From the NCBI RefSeq assembly GCF_030272615.1, contig NC_081413.1, forward strand, positions 602,206,709 to 602,270,708: a DNA stretch of 64,000 nucleotides. The letters run 5' to 3'. Each line of letters starts with the position of its first letter. The first letter of the stretch is position 1. The notes beneath the pieces are model-generated. The model was not told where the DNA came from, searched no databases, and was given only the letters and a program-made list of their open reading frames with translations. This DNA is from Cryptomeria japonica. Its lineage: Eukaryota > Streptophyta > Pinopsida > Cupressales > Cupressaceae. A program made the translations under genes and the position numbers. Of this stretch, positions 10,847-22,785 are shown one piece after another.

Positions 10847-11540
10847 ATGATTCCACTCGAAGTTGACAACATAGATAGGAAAAAGTCCATGAAAACAAGA
10901 CCTCGGCAAGAAAACAAAAGAACAAACAATAATGGAACATTTGGCATCCTCAACCCCAAAAGAAAAAAGGATGGAAGCGTAATTGCCATTGGGGAGCTAG
11001 GGCTAATGATCAAAAAGGTTTCAAGCTAGAACATATAAATTCTAAGTTTGGGAGGGGTAGAAAACAAAATACAAAATCCAACCAAGGATCTAGATGGGAG
11101 TCAAGAAAGAATAAGCCTTGCAAAGCTTGCATCGAAAAATCCAAGGTCCTTGTGTTGACTTGGGCTCATCTGCAAAGTTGTGCATTCTTTATTAAATGTT
11201 GTGGTGGAAGTTGTTCGGCCGACCATCTTGTGGAATGGTACATTCATACCTTCAATGGTCGTGTAAGAATCAAACCTCTTGACCATGATTTTTTCATTGT
11301 TGAATGCATAGATGAGTTTTTCAAAAGAAAAATTATGTATGGAAAACCTTTTTTAAGGATTTTAGTTTTTGCTACATGGACTGGGAACCAAAATGTGATC
11401 CAAATGAGCACATCATCAAGAAATTTTCTAGATGGATCAAATTAAAAAAATCTACCTATGGAGTATTGGATTATGGAAGCCCTAAGAAGAATTGTGGAAG
11501 AATGGAGATCATTCATTGGGGCGGATGAAGATATTTTTCT
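10847..11540 (+). pseudogene. Fragment of a LINE-type ORF1 (DUF4283-like)
   Basis: Pieces in different frames fit the N-terminal domain common in plant LINE ORF1 proteins: a basic leader (10847-11029), then FNGRVRIKPLDHDFFIVE and KIMYGKPF (11250-11350), then in other frames WIKLKK and MEYWIMEALRRIVEEW with FIGADEDIF (11457-11537). At least two frameshifts separate them, so it is dead. The assignment rests on the pattern of a small beta domain followed by W(I/V)xL...YW...LxxI. The fragment stops abruptly where LTR sequence of copia A begins. No reverse transcriptase part is present. Confidence 0.5.
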
Positions 11541-12158
11541 TTTCACAAGTGGTGTGAAGTAAGGAAAGTGCCTATTCCTGATTATGGGAGTTGCTATGTT
11601 GAACATGCATTGCATTTGGCAAGATGACCGTGTTGGGTGAGATAGGTGTTAGTGCTTTGGAAAGTTGATATCCATAACGTGTCATGGAAATGATAATTAT
11701 GTTATTTTGACATAAATTACCTCTTCAATGTTGAAGTTGGTTTTGGAAACCATGACAACCTACTACTTTTTGTTGAGCTCTATAAACATGTGGTGCCTTG
11801 GCTTATTATTTATGAGAGGCTGAAGATTTCTAGAGACATCATTATGCTGCCAAAATTATTCCTAAATCCTGTTATAGTTTGAACACTCTTGAAGAGCATA
11901 GCTCTGAGATTGTATTGTAACTATTGTTGCTGCTGATTAATACAATTGAGTTGAGTGTTTGGAGTGTGGGTTTTTTCCCGAAAGGGTTTTCCCTCGTATA
12001 TGCTATGTTACAAGTTTATTTTGTTTTGAATATCTGTTAATGTTTATTTAGATGTGCATCTGAATCTGTAATTGTTAAAGAGTTTGGAAATCTTTGTGCA
12101 TTCACTCTCCTGATAGTTCAGTGTAGGAAGTTGTATTTCGCTACCTAGTTTCCTATTA
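11540..12158 (+). repeat. Truncated 5' LTR of copia A
   Basis: It matches the right two-thirds of 15676-16610 (landmarks CCTATTCCTG, GAACATGCATTGCATTTG, GTGGTGCCTTGGCTTATTAT and TTAATGTTTATTTAGATGTG). The first ~320 bp of the LTR are missing and are replaced by the LINE fragment. It ends TTTCCTATTA just before the primer site. Confidence 0.85.
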
Positions 12159-12282
12159 GCTAGTATCAGAGCCTGATCACCTTTGATCTCAGTTGTGGGG
12201 ATTGTTGGGATTTTTGTACTGATCTAAGTTTCAATGGGACTTTTGTACATGTGATTTTCTTGATATCCTATTGCAGAAAAAG

Positions 12283-15200
12283 ATGGCAAGCACATCTGGG
12301 AGGATTGAGATGGAGAATGGTTATTTTGGTGAAGCATCGGTTGTAGCTTTGACAATATAGGCATTTGAAGATGTGTGGCTAATAGACTCCAGGGCATCTT
12401 TTCACATTACGTCACATAGAGATTGGTTCTCAAAAAATGAAGATTTTAATAGTGGAAAGGTGTATCTCGGTGATGATTCTTATCTAGAAATAATTGTTCG
12501 TGGAAGATTCAGAATTAAATTGCCCAATGGTAGAGTGAAGGGAATTGATGGTGTGTTGCACATCCCCAGTTTGGCATGAAACCTCCTTTTAGTGAGTAAA
12601 TTGAATGATGTGAGTGTGCAAGTTTTCTTCTCGAGTGGAGGATGTAAGATGACTAGAGGAGCTATGGTTGTGGCTAAAGGAGTTCAAATAAGAACCCTGT
12701 TCAACCTAGATGCATGCACTATTTAGTGCAATAGTTCTTTTGATAAGTTGAAGAATAAAAATCTTTAGATTCTTCATCCTCACCATTGGATAAAGAAGTG
12801 AAGAAATTTGTTGCATCTATTTTTAGTAGTCGTTCTTTTTGGGTACATAAGGGTGCTCATTCTTTGGAAATGAAGCTTCCAGTAAAGAAGACAATGTTAT
12901 GGCACCAGAGACTTGGCCATATTGGTGAGAAGAGTCTCCAAACCTTAAAATCTAAGAGTCTTGTAGAAGGCCTTGAAGACTGCAATCTCAAGTTTGACTT
13001 CTATGAACATTGTATCTTTGGTAAACAAAACCATATGCAATTTAATAAAAGTTCTCATAAGGCTGAATTGGGGTGTTGGACTACTTTCATGCTGATGTGT
13101 TTGGTCCTAGAGATGTTCCTTTGTTATCAAAATCTTTAAATTTTGTATATTTCATAGATGATTACAGTAGGAGGACATTTGTTTATTTCCTTAGGAGTAA
13201 TGTTGAAGTCTTTAGTCAGTTTAAGGAGTTTAAATCTTTTGTTGAAAATCAGATTGATAGAAAGATTAAATATTTGAAAACTAACAATGGTGGTGAGATT
13301 TGTTCTACAAAGTTTGATAAATTTTATAAAGAGCACATAATTGAAAGATATAAGACAAATCCTACACCCCTTAGCAAAATGGAGTTGCAAAGAGAATGAA
13401 CAGAACGTTGATGGAGAGGGATATGAATATGCTGAGTGGTGTTGGCCTTAAGTAGAATTGTTGGGCTGAAGTTGCAGCCAGTACATGTTATCTAATTAAT
13501 AGATCTTCTACATCAGCTCTTGTTGATAAGACACCTATGGAGGCATGGTCTAGTAAAAATCCTTCATGAAGGCATCTCACAGTATTTGGCTGTGAGTCAT
13601 TTGAAAATGTGCCTAGTGAGAAGAGGTCTAAGATGGAAAACAAGGCAATTAAATGTATCTTCATTGGCTATAGTGTCGGTGTGAAAGGGTACAAGCTTTG
13701 GGATCTAGCTAAAGAGAAGTTTCTCTATAGCAGAAGTGTAATTTTCAAAGAGATGAAGCCTTCCACTATATTATTGCAACTAAAGAAAGAGGAGGAAAGG
13801 AAGGAGGTAGTTCAAATTCTACCTACTCTGACAAGAGATGAACAATGCCCTCCTGATGGACCTAATGATGAGGAGAGTTTTTCTAGAAGCTCCGAGCTTT
13901 TTGAAAAAGATGAAGAACCTTAACTTCAACAATTGAGGAGGTCTACGCATGATAGGTGACAACCAAATAGATTTGATTATTCACCAGAAAGGTTTAGTGA
14001 TTTGTTGTTGGATTCAAATTGTGTTTTTGCTTTGATTGCTAACACTGATGAGCCTAGGATTGTTAGAGAGGCTATGGGAGGCTATGGGTATGGATGATGC
14101 AGGTTCATGGAAAAAATCCATGGACGAAGAGATGGCTTCTTTGAAGAAAAATGATACTTGGGATCTAGTACCTTTGCCTGATAGACGTAAACCTGTTGAT
14201 TCTAAATGGGTGTTCAAGAAGAAATTAGGTCTTAATGGTAGTTTTGAATAGAATAAGGCAAGGTTGGTCACGAAGGGATATTCACATAAGGAGGGAATTG
14301 ACTTTGGTGGGATTTTCTCTCCTGTAGAAAAGATAACATCCATTCATTTTCTGTTACCACTAACGATAGCGTATGGTTTAGAAATTGAGAAAATAGATAT
14401 GAAGACAACTTTCCTTCATGGTGATTTGGAGGAAGAGATTTACATGTCACAACCTGAGCATTTTGTAGTTGAAGGTAAAGAACATATGGTATGTAAGTTG
14501 AAGAGATCTCTATATGGTTTGAAACAATTTCCTATGATGTGGTACCAAAAATTAGACACCTATGTGTTGAGTTTGGGATTTCAGAGATTTAAATTTGACC
14601 ATTGTGTGGATTTTAAAATTGAAAATGGTTGCATTCTCATTATCGCATTATATGTAGATGATATGTTATTTTTTTGGGAATGATAATATGATTTCAGATT
14701 TGAAGTTTCAGTTGTCAACATAGTTTGATATGAAACATTTACGTGTAGTGAGGTATATCTTGGGGATGGAGATCGGAAGAAATAGAGCTAGCAGAAAGCA
14801 TTGATTAAACTAGAGAAAGTATGTGAACTCGATGTTGGAGAGATTCAACATTTCAGCTTGCAAATCCTTGGTAGTTCCTATTTTGTAAGGAATGAAGTTA
14901 TCAGTTGAGGATTGTCCAAAATCTCCTATTGAGATAGAGGACATGACCAGAGTACCTTATGCAAGTGTTGTAGGAAGTTTGATGTATGCCATGGTCTGTA
15001 CTAGGCCAGACATTACCCAAGTAGTGAGAGTCCTGAGTCGGTTTATGTCTAATCTTGGATGAGTAAATTGGGATGTAGTGAAGAGAGTGTTTAGATATTT
15101 GCAGGATATTTCCGAGTATTCCCTATGTTTTCATGGTTATCCTACTGGACCTCGACATTCAGTTTGTATTCATGGGTTTGTGGATTCGGATTGGGCAGGT

Positions 15201-15628
15201 GACATTGACAGCAAAAGATCCACCAGTGGATATGTTTTCACGATGTTTGGTGGTGCTATCAGTTGGATGAGTAAGCGACAGGCTATAGTTGCTTTGTCCA
15301 CAACATAAGCAGTGTACATGGTAGCTACTCATGCTTGTAAGGAAGTCATTTGGCTTAAGAGGTTATTTTTTGACATTAGTTTTGATGCAAGACAGATTAC
15401 TATATATTATGAAACCAGAGTGTCATTTTCTTGGCAAAGAATCTTACTTTCCATGCCAGAACAAAGCATATTGATGTACAATTTTATTTTGTTTGTGATG
15501 TGGTAGAAGATGGAAAGGTGAAGTTGGAGAAGGTTGATACTTTGGCAAATGTTGCAGATGCATTGACAAAGCCAGTGAACACTGAGAAGATCAGATGGTG
15601 TGTCAATTCAATGAGCCTTGAAACCTGA
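12283..15628 (+). pseudogene. Copia A polyprotein, gag deleted, multiple stops and frameshifts
   Basis: It starts MASTSGRIEMEN (12283) and within about 70 bp is already at protease (WLIDSRASFHITSHRDWF, 12373-12430), so nearly all gag is gone. The protease triplet DSG reads DSR. Then follow the pre-integrase zinc region (WHQRLGHIGEKSL, about 12900), integrase (YFIDDYSRRTFVYF, 13150 on; C-terminal part 13609-13923), reverse transcriptase (WVFKKKLG near 14205; YVDD at about 14650) and RNase H (GFVDSDWAGDIDSKRSTSGY, 15175 on), ending with KHIDVQFYF and DALTKPVNTEKI up to the TGA at 15626-15628. The pieces lie in different frames, so the element cannot make its own proteins. Confidence 0.85.
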
Positions 15629-15675
15629 GTAGATGATGATGTAGACTTTTCATAGGTCTTCGACAAGTGGGAGAA

Positions 15676-16610
15676 TTTTGGGATAAGGCGTCTCAACCTT
15701 TGAGTCCTAACATTGGTTAATTAATAATTGATTTATTCTAATTAATTTCCTAAGTTGCCATTCACTTTTGGGTCCTCTTGGTGAGGTGGCATCCTACAAG
15801 GCAGTGATGAGATAACATAAACATGTTTTTAGGAAATTGGTATCCACTTGGAAGCTTCTACATTTTGGGAAGGTGTTGTCATATATTTCCAATTTGAAGT
15901 GGAAATTGAAATGGCAATTTCCTATGTTGACTAAAGAGTCTTGGCTTGTGTTTTCTATTATGGATTGGAGTTGTATTTGAGCAGCTAATATTTATGGTGG
16001 AGTTCACTTTTGACAAGTGGTGTGAGGTAGGAAAGTGCCTATTCCTGGTTATGGGAGTTACTATGTTGAACATGCATTGCATTTGTCAAGATGACCGTGT
16101 TGGGTGAGATAGGTGTTAGTGCTTTGGAAATTTGCTATGCGCAACGTGTCATGGCAATGGTAATTATGTTATTTTGACATAACTTATCTCTTCAGTGTTG
16201 AAGTTGGTTTTGGAAACCTTGACAACCTACTACTTTATGTTGAGCTCTATAAATATGTGGTGCCTTGGCTTATTATTTATGAGAGGTTGAATATTTTGAG
16301 AGACATCATTATGCTACCAAAATTATTCCTAAATCTTGTAATAGTGTGAAGACTCCCGGAAAGTGGAGCTATGAGATTGTATTGTAACTGTTGTTGTTGA
16401 TTAATACAATTGAACTAATTGTTTGGAGTGAGTTTTTTTTTAAAAGGGTTTTCCCACATATATATTGTGTTATGAGTTTATTTTCTTTTAAATATCTGTT
16501 AATGTTTATTTAGATGTGCATCTAAATCTGTAATTGTTAAAGGGTTTGGAATTTTTTTTTACTGATAGTTAAATGTAGGAAGCTATATTCCACTACCTGG
16601 TTTCCTTTCA
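15676..16610 (+). repeat. 3' LTR of copia A
   Basis: About 935 bp, starting TTTTGGGATAAGG (consensus TGTTGGG with a G-to-T change) directly after the purine tract AAGTGGGAGAA (15665-15675), and ending TTTCCTTTCA. It has the GTTTTTT...AAAGGGTTTTCCC block seen in many plant copia LTRs at about 16430-16455. Confidence 0.85.
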
Positions 16611-17312
16611 CCCCAAACCATAAGTGAAAGTAGCATCATACAGGTAGGACTCAATTTACTTCCTTGTGCCACCAGCGCTACCTATAGCGGCCCTAACGAT
16701 ACTAGAGTGACATCCAATATGAACAATGTATCCTTTGTGGTGCCAGAATTTCCCATTCTGCAAGCTTATCACTTCGGCGTTAATGGAGTATTTACCATCG
16801 ACTTTCCTTCACATCCACTTGTTGTGTACAATTATACTGGTGGTTTACCCAAAACTCTGTGGGCACCAATTTCTAGAATGAGTGTGAAAGTGATTGAATA
16901 TAATGCCACAATTCAGATTGTGTTCCAGGGAACCAACGTCTTCCAAGAAGACAACCATCCAATGCATCTTCCAAGGAGAGTGTTTTGGTAACTATAGTAA
17001 TGTAACAGATCCACTCTCTTTCAACCTGGTTGATCCACCGCAACGAAATACTATGGGAACTCCTGTCAATGGATGGATAGCTATCAGGTTCAAATCTAGC
17101 AATCCAGGTAATGAACAGAGTGACAATTCTATCATGATTCTAGATATTATATATGGCTTGAAATTGAAATTTAGAAAATATATATAGAGTACTAAAGGAT
17201 TGTTCGATTTGTGCAGTTGTTTGGTTCGTACACTGTCACTGTGATGATCATGTAACATGGGGGTTGAGTATGGCGCTTCTAGTGAAGACGGTCCCAGTGA
17301 GTCCGAAAGTTT

Positions 17313-17862
17313 TGTTGAAATAAATAATAATTTCTCACTTCACCGTCATTTGAAGGCCGACTTTGTAGGAATCTAATTTATGCTTAGCTTGTCCTGCTGT
17401 GCATAGTATCTGATTTTTTACTTATCTTGTTTTACTCTGATGTAAGATCAGATTTTTTACAGAAAATAATATTTATGTTTATCTTTTCATGTTCTGCAAA
17501 AAAATCTGATCTGTGCTTATCAATGTGCTTGGGTAAAAGTCTGATTTAGTTTTTGTCTTATCTTAAACTTGCCATGTATTGCAAGTTTCCAAACCACCTC
17601 TCTTCACCGATTATTGCAGGAAACATTTCCTATAAATGTATTTGTAATGGGCAACTCAGAGATCATTTTTATTTAGGGGAACAAAGCACAGAGATTTCTG
17701 AGAACTCAGAAGAGTTCAATATTGTATTATGTTATTATCCATTAATACAATTGTTACTTTTTGTGTTACTCTAGTCAATTACATGCTCTATTTAGTTTAA
17801 GCTTATATTCTTTTCTCTATTTCATTATACTTTGTTTTACTGTATTTCCCTTGCTTCCTACA
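17313..17862 (+). repeat. 5' LTR of copia B
   Basis: 550 bp, matching 22140-22746. Several insertions in the 3' copy account for the length difference, including about 40 bp near 22620-22665 (GTATGCTGTAGCATAC) that this copy lacks. TATAAATG at about 17632 may be its promoter. Confidence 0.9.
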
Positions 17863-17983
17863 AATTGGTATCAGAGCATAAGAAGAGCTACACTCAGTGT
17901 GATCACACTGAGTTGAAAGATTGTTGTGTAAAGAGTCTTTATCTTTCATCTGAATATTATAGCTATTTGAAATCTGAACTAAG

Positions 17984-20900
17984 ATGGCTACAAACACTAT
18001 GGTTCAATTACAGGTTCCCATTTTGACTGAGAAAAATTATGATTCTTGGTCTATCAAAATGAGAACATTACTTCGAGCTCATGATCTTTGGGGATTTGTC
18101 ATTGATGGATATCCAGAACCTATTGATCAAGCAGCAAAGTCGCCCCTATCAAATCTAACCAAAATCTATTGAAGGAGAATAGAAAGAAAGATAATAAAGC
18201 TCTTGGCCTTATTTAGCAAGGCTTAGATGACACCATATTTCCAAAGGTTTCTAGTGCGGAGTCTTCAAAGAAGGCTTGGGACACTCTTGAAACTTGTTAC
18301 CAGGGTGTGTCCAAGGCGAAGAATGTCAAATTAAAGAACTTGAGGAGAGATTTTGAGAGCCTGAAAATGAAGGATAGTGAGACCGTGGATAGCTTTATGA
18401 CTCAAGTCATGAATATTGTTAATCGGTTGAGACAATATGGAGATGACCTCTCAGATAAGAGAGTGATTGAGAAAGCTCTCAGATGTTTGTCAAGTAAATT
18501 TGAAGTCGTAGTTGTGCCCATAGAAGAGTTTAAAGACATCAGTTGAATGCAAATTGATGAATTAACCGGCAATCTTATTGCACATGAGTCTAGGTTGACT
18601 AGATATGATGATAATCCATTGGAGAATGCCTTCAAAACTCAGCTGCAATTTACTAGAGGTAGAGGAAGGTCTAGTAATAATGGAAGAGGAAGAAATTTTT
18701 TTAATCAAAGAGACAGTAGAATTGATTTAGAATCTGAAGATAAATCTCAAAGGAACCCTTCTAACTTGAGGGGGGTAACAATAGAAATTGGCAACAAGGA
18801 AACCAGAGGTTTGATAAATCAAAAGTTCAATGCTATTATTGTAAAAAGTATGGTCATTTTGCTAACAAGTGTTGGAAGAAGCAAGCTGATCTTGGCAAGT
18901 AGTCTGCACACATCATAGAGGAATCTGAAGATAATTAGAAAACCGTGTTTTTGACTTGTAATATGACTCAAGAAAGTTCAAATGATGTTTGGTTTTTGGA
19001 CAGTGGAGCAAACAATCATATGATTGGAAATAAAGAGTTGTTTACTAGTCTAGACTCTAATATTCACTCTGAGATGAAGCTTGGTAATGATAATAAGGAG
19101 AGTGTTAATGGTAAAGGAGTGGTTGTGAATACCAAGAATGGTGAAAGGAGAACCATTGGTGATGTATATTGTGTGGCTAGTCTAATATGTAATCTTTTGA
19201 CCACTAGGCAACTGATAGAGAAAAGGTAGAGTTTCCTTTAAGAACAATGTATGTACTGTCATTGATAAGTATCCAAGTAAACAATTGATTGCAAAAGTAG
19301 AGATGAGTAAGAATAGGATGTTTCCACTTACTATAAGAAATGAATTATCTAACTCTTTGAATGCTTATAACATTAAGAGTTCAGATGAATCCTGGTTATG
19401 GCACTTAAGGTATGGCTATTTACACTTTGGTGGTCTAGATTTGTTGCAGAAGAAGCAGATGGTGAAAGGGTTGCCCAGTATTCAGCAACCAACAAGCCCA
19501 TGTGAAAGTTGTATACTTGCAAAGCATAACAAAGAGAAATTTGTTTATGGAGTTTCATACAGAGAAAAATCCCCATTGGAGATTATGCACACTGATTTGT
19601 GTGGACCAATGCAAACACCATCATTGGCTGGTAATATTTACTTTTTCACTTTTATAGATGATTATAGTTAGAGGACTTGGGTTTATCTTCTGAAACAAAA
19701 GTCTAAAACCTTTGATATATTCAAAAAGTTTAAAGCTATGGTTGAAAAGGAGAGTGGCAAATATATTAAAGTTTTAAGATTTGATAGAGGAGGTGCGTAT
19801 ATTCTAAATGATTTCATGGAGTTTTACCAAGATCATGGAATCAAGAGACAATTTTCTACTCTTTTTACTCCACAACAAAAAGGAGTAGCCGAAAAGAAGA
19901 ATCGAACCATTATGAACATGGCTTGGAGTATGCTAAAAGAGAAGCATTTATCAAATGAATATTGGGGAGCAACAATTATTTGTTCAGTTTATATCTTAAA
20001 TAGGAGTTCGACTAAGAGTCTGAAGTACCATTTTCCCCAAGAAGCTTGGAGTGGTAGGAGTTGCAGTGTATCTCATTTGAGGATTTTTTAGTGTGTGGCT
20101 TATGCACATGTACCTAAAGAGATGAGAAGGAAGCTAGATGACAAAAGTGAGAAGTGTATTTTTATTGGATACATTGAGGAATCTAAGTCATATAGACTAT
20201 ATAATCTCATCACCAAGAAGTATATTATCAACAAAGATGTTGAGTTCATGGAAAAGGAGGCTTGGGATGGAAGCATAGATAAATCCATTGTTGAGGGAGC
20301 TATATTATCTCATGGAGATCATGATGGAAATGAGTTAGGTGTACAAGATGGACAGTTGATTCCATAGGCACATAGACCTCCAACAAGTACTCCAAGAAGA
20401 CAATCTCCAAGAGTTAGCTCATCACAACTTAGAACTCCTAGAGTTGAAGAGCGTGGCAAACCATCGAGTTATGGTGGAAAACAAACAATAGAATTAGAGG
20501 TTAGTAATGAATCAAATCCCACATTAGCTACATTAAGGAATAGAATTAAAGGTCGGAAGACTAGAAGCTTCAGAGAATTATATGAGCCAAATGATGAAAT
20601 AGATCAAGTTTTAAATTTTGCATTGATTGCATATGATCCTGTAAATTTTGAAGAAGTTGTTAACGAAGAAGTTTGGGTAAAAACTTTGGATGAAGAGATT
20701 GATGCCATAGAGAGGAATGACACTTGAAATCTTGTAGATTTACCTGAAGGTAAAAATAGTATAGGTGTTAAATGGATTTGTAAAACCAAGTTAAATGCTG
20801 AAGGTAAGGTTGAGAAACACAAAGCAAGACTTGTAGCTCAAGGGTTCAGTCAGCATCCAGGCATTGATTATAATGAAACTTGTGCATGTGTTGCCAGACT

Positions 20901-22130
20901 TGACACAGAGAGAATGGTTCTGGCTATTGCAGCACAAAATAAATGGAAAATATACCAAATGAACGTAAAATCTGCATTTTTAAATGGATATTTGGAAGAA
21001 GAGGTTTATGTGAAACAACCTCCACGAAATTGAAGGACAAGAAGATAAGGTCTACAAGTTAAATAAGGTATTATACGGATTGAAACAAGCTCCGAGAGTA
21101 TGGTATACCAAGATTGATGAATACTTGAATAGTAAAGGATTCAGTAGGAGTCCAAGTGAGCCAACCTTGTATACAAAGGTAAATCAAGAAGGAAATTTTT
21201 TTATAGTATCCTTGTATGTTGATGATTTGATTTTTGTTGGAGATCTCTCTATAGATGACTTTAAGACAGCCATGAAAACTGAGTTTGATATGACTGATCT
21301 AGGACTAATGAAGTATTTTCTTGGTATTGAAATTTCTCGATCTGAAGATGGTATTTTTATTGGTCAATCTAAATATGCAAAAGATTTTTTAAAAGGTTTA
21401 AGATGGTGAATTGCAAGCCAGCTGCAACACCAATGACAATTGGTACAAAGCTCGGTAAGAAAGATCAAGGGTCAAGTGTAGATCCAACCTTATATAAGAA
21501 ATTGGTTGGAAGTCTCATGAATTTGACAACATCAAGGTCCGATATAATGTTATCTAGAATCTTCCATGAGCACCCATTGGCAAGCTGGAAAAAGGATCTT
21601 AAGATATATTGTTGGAACAACAAATTTGGCATTTTGTATACATCAATTTCAGATTTTAAGTTGTCTGGATATTCTAATAGTAATTTTGCAAGCAGTATTG
21701 GTGATAGGAAAAGCACATCTGGGTATGTGTTTAGTTTTGGATCGGGTGCAGTAGCATGGGCATCAAAGAAGCAGCCCATTGTGACTTTATCATCGGCTGA
21801 GGCAGAGAATGTTGCAATGATAGTAGCAGCTTGTCAAACTGTTTGGATGAGAAGGAGTTGCTACATGAATAAGAAGAACCGACTCGGATTTATTGTGATA
21901 ACAAATCCGCCATTGCATTAGCAAAGAATCATGTTTTCCATAAGAAAAGCAAACATATTGATACTAGGTATCATTTCATTCGAGAATTGGTAAACAATAA
22001 TATAATAAAATTTGTATGGAGTTATGCAGATCAGAGGATCAATTTGCAGAAATATTTACAAAACACTTGGCAAAGGAGTTGTTTAAAATCTAGACAACAA
22101 CAGTTTTTAGAAGCATATATGATGGAAATT
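17984..22130 (+). pseudogene. Copia B gag-pol polyprotein, stops and frameshifts
   Basis: Gag starts at 17984 (MATNTMVQLQVPILTEKNYD, typical of plant copia), continues through the UBN2-like part (18240-18630) and ends with the knuckle CYYCKKYGHFANKC (about 18832-18873). Protease has WFLDSGANNHM (about 18990). The pre-integrase part has WLWHLRYGYLHFGG, with CESCILAKH of the zinc site. Integrase follows: HTDLCGP (about 19590), FIDDYS then a stop at 19669, FDRGGAY, and KGVAEKKNRT. RT runs from 20660 to 21400, with a frameshift near 21030 and YVDD at about 21225. RNase H has GYVFSFGSGAVAWASKKQP and SSAEAE, ending near 22130. Stops at 18170, 18544, 19669, 20090 and 20725 among others make it non-functional. 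Confidence 0.9.
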
Positions 22131-22139
22131 AAAGGGGGG

Positions 22140-22746
22140 TGTTGAAATACACAATAATTTCTCCCTTCACCGTCATCTGAAACCGACTGTCCAAAACCGA
22201 CTTTGTAGAAATCAATTTATGCTTAGCTTGTCCTGCTGTGCATAGTATCTGATTTTTTACTTATCTTGTTTTACTCCGATGTAAGATCAGATTTTTGACA
22301 AAAAATCAGATTTATGTTTATCTTGTCATGTTCTGCAGAAAATCTGATTTGAAAATCTAATCTGTGCTTATCAATGTGCTTGGGTAAAAATCTGATTTAG
22401 TTTTTGTCTTATCTTAAACTTGCCGTGTATTGCAAGTTTCCAAACCGCCTCTCTTCACCGATTGCTCCAGGAAACATTTGCTATAAATGTATTTGTAATG
22501 TGCAATTCAGAGATAATTTTTATTTAGAGGAACAGAGCAAAGAGAGCACAGAGATTTCTGAGAACTCATAAGAGTTCAATATTTGATTCTGTTATTATCC
22601 ATTAATACAATTGATGTTCTGTATGCTGTAGCATACAATATTTGAAATACTACTCTGTTCAGTTACATGCTCTGTTTAGTTTAAGCTTATATTCTTTGCT
22701 CTATTTCATTATACTCTGTTTTACTGTGTTTCCCCTGCTTCCTACA
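22140..22746 (+). repeat. 3' LTR of copia B
   Basis: 607 bp, with TGTTGAAATAC right after the purine tract. It ends CCTACA and is followed by AGTTT, the second copy of the target duplication. Confidence 0.9.
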
Positions 22747-22785
22747 AGTTTGAAGGCTCCTCCCAATTACCTACCGGAATGCTAA

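Larger units (their letters stand above)
11540..16610 (+). mobile_element. Copia element A, 5'-truncated, inserted against the laccase pseudogene
   Basis: Plus-strand Ty1/copia element with a truncated 5' LTR (11540-12158), a primer site TAGTATCAGAGCC (12161-12173, one change from consensus), a gag-less pol region and a full 3' LTR (15676-16610). Its right end meets laccase exon 5 sequence (CCCCAAACCATAAG) directly. No matching target duplication exists on the left because the left part of the LTR and the laccase sequence that should precede it are missing. Confidence 0.85.
17313..22746 (+). mobile_element. Copia element B, full length, in the last exon of the laccase pseudogene
   Basis: 5,434 bp Ty1/copia element with LTRs 17313-17862 and 22140-22746, both beginning TGTTGAAATA and ending CCTACA. 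The perfect 5 bp target duplication AGTTT (17308-17312 and 22747-22751) lies in laccase exon 6. A primer site TGGTATCAGAGC (17866-17877) and a purine tract AAAGGGGGG (about 22131-22139) are present. Domain order is gag, protease, integrase, RT, RNase H, the copia order. Confidence 0.95.
16611..22785 (+). pseudogene. Second laccase, 5'-truncated and split by copia B
   Basis: Tandem copy of the laccase at 6932-10282. What remains is part of exon 5 (16611-17107), the intron (17108-17216) and exon 6 in two pieces (17217-17312 and 22752-22785, after the duplicated AGTTT). Exons 1-4 and the start of exon 5 are absent. A deletion at about 16974 removes the bases for LHGYDFYVV from the HPMHLHG copper site and shifts the frame. 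A base missing in the AAGACGG stretch of exon 6 (about 17286-17290; AAGAACGG in the intact gene) shifts it again. HCHCDDH is still visible, with Cys for Phe. It cannot encode an active enzyme. Confidence 0.93.
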
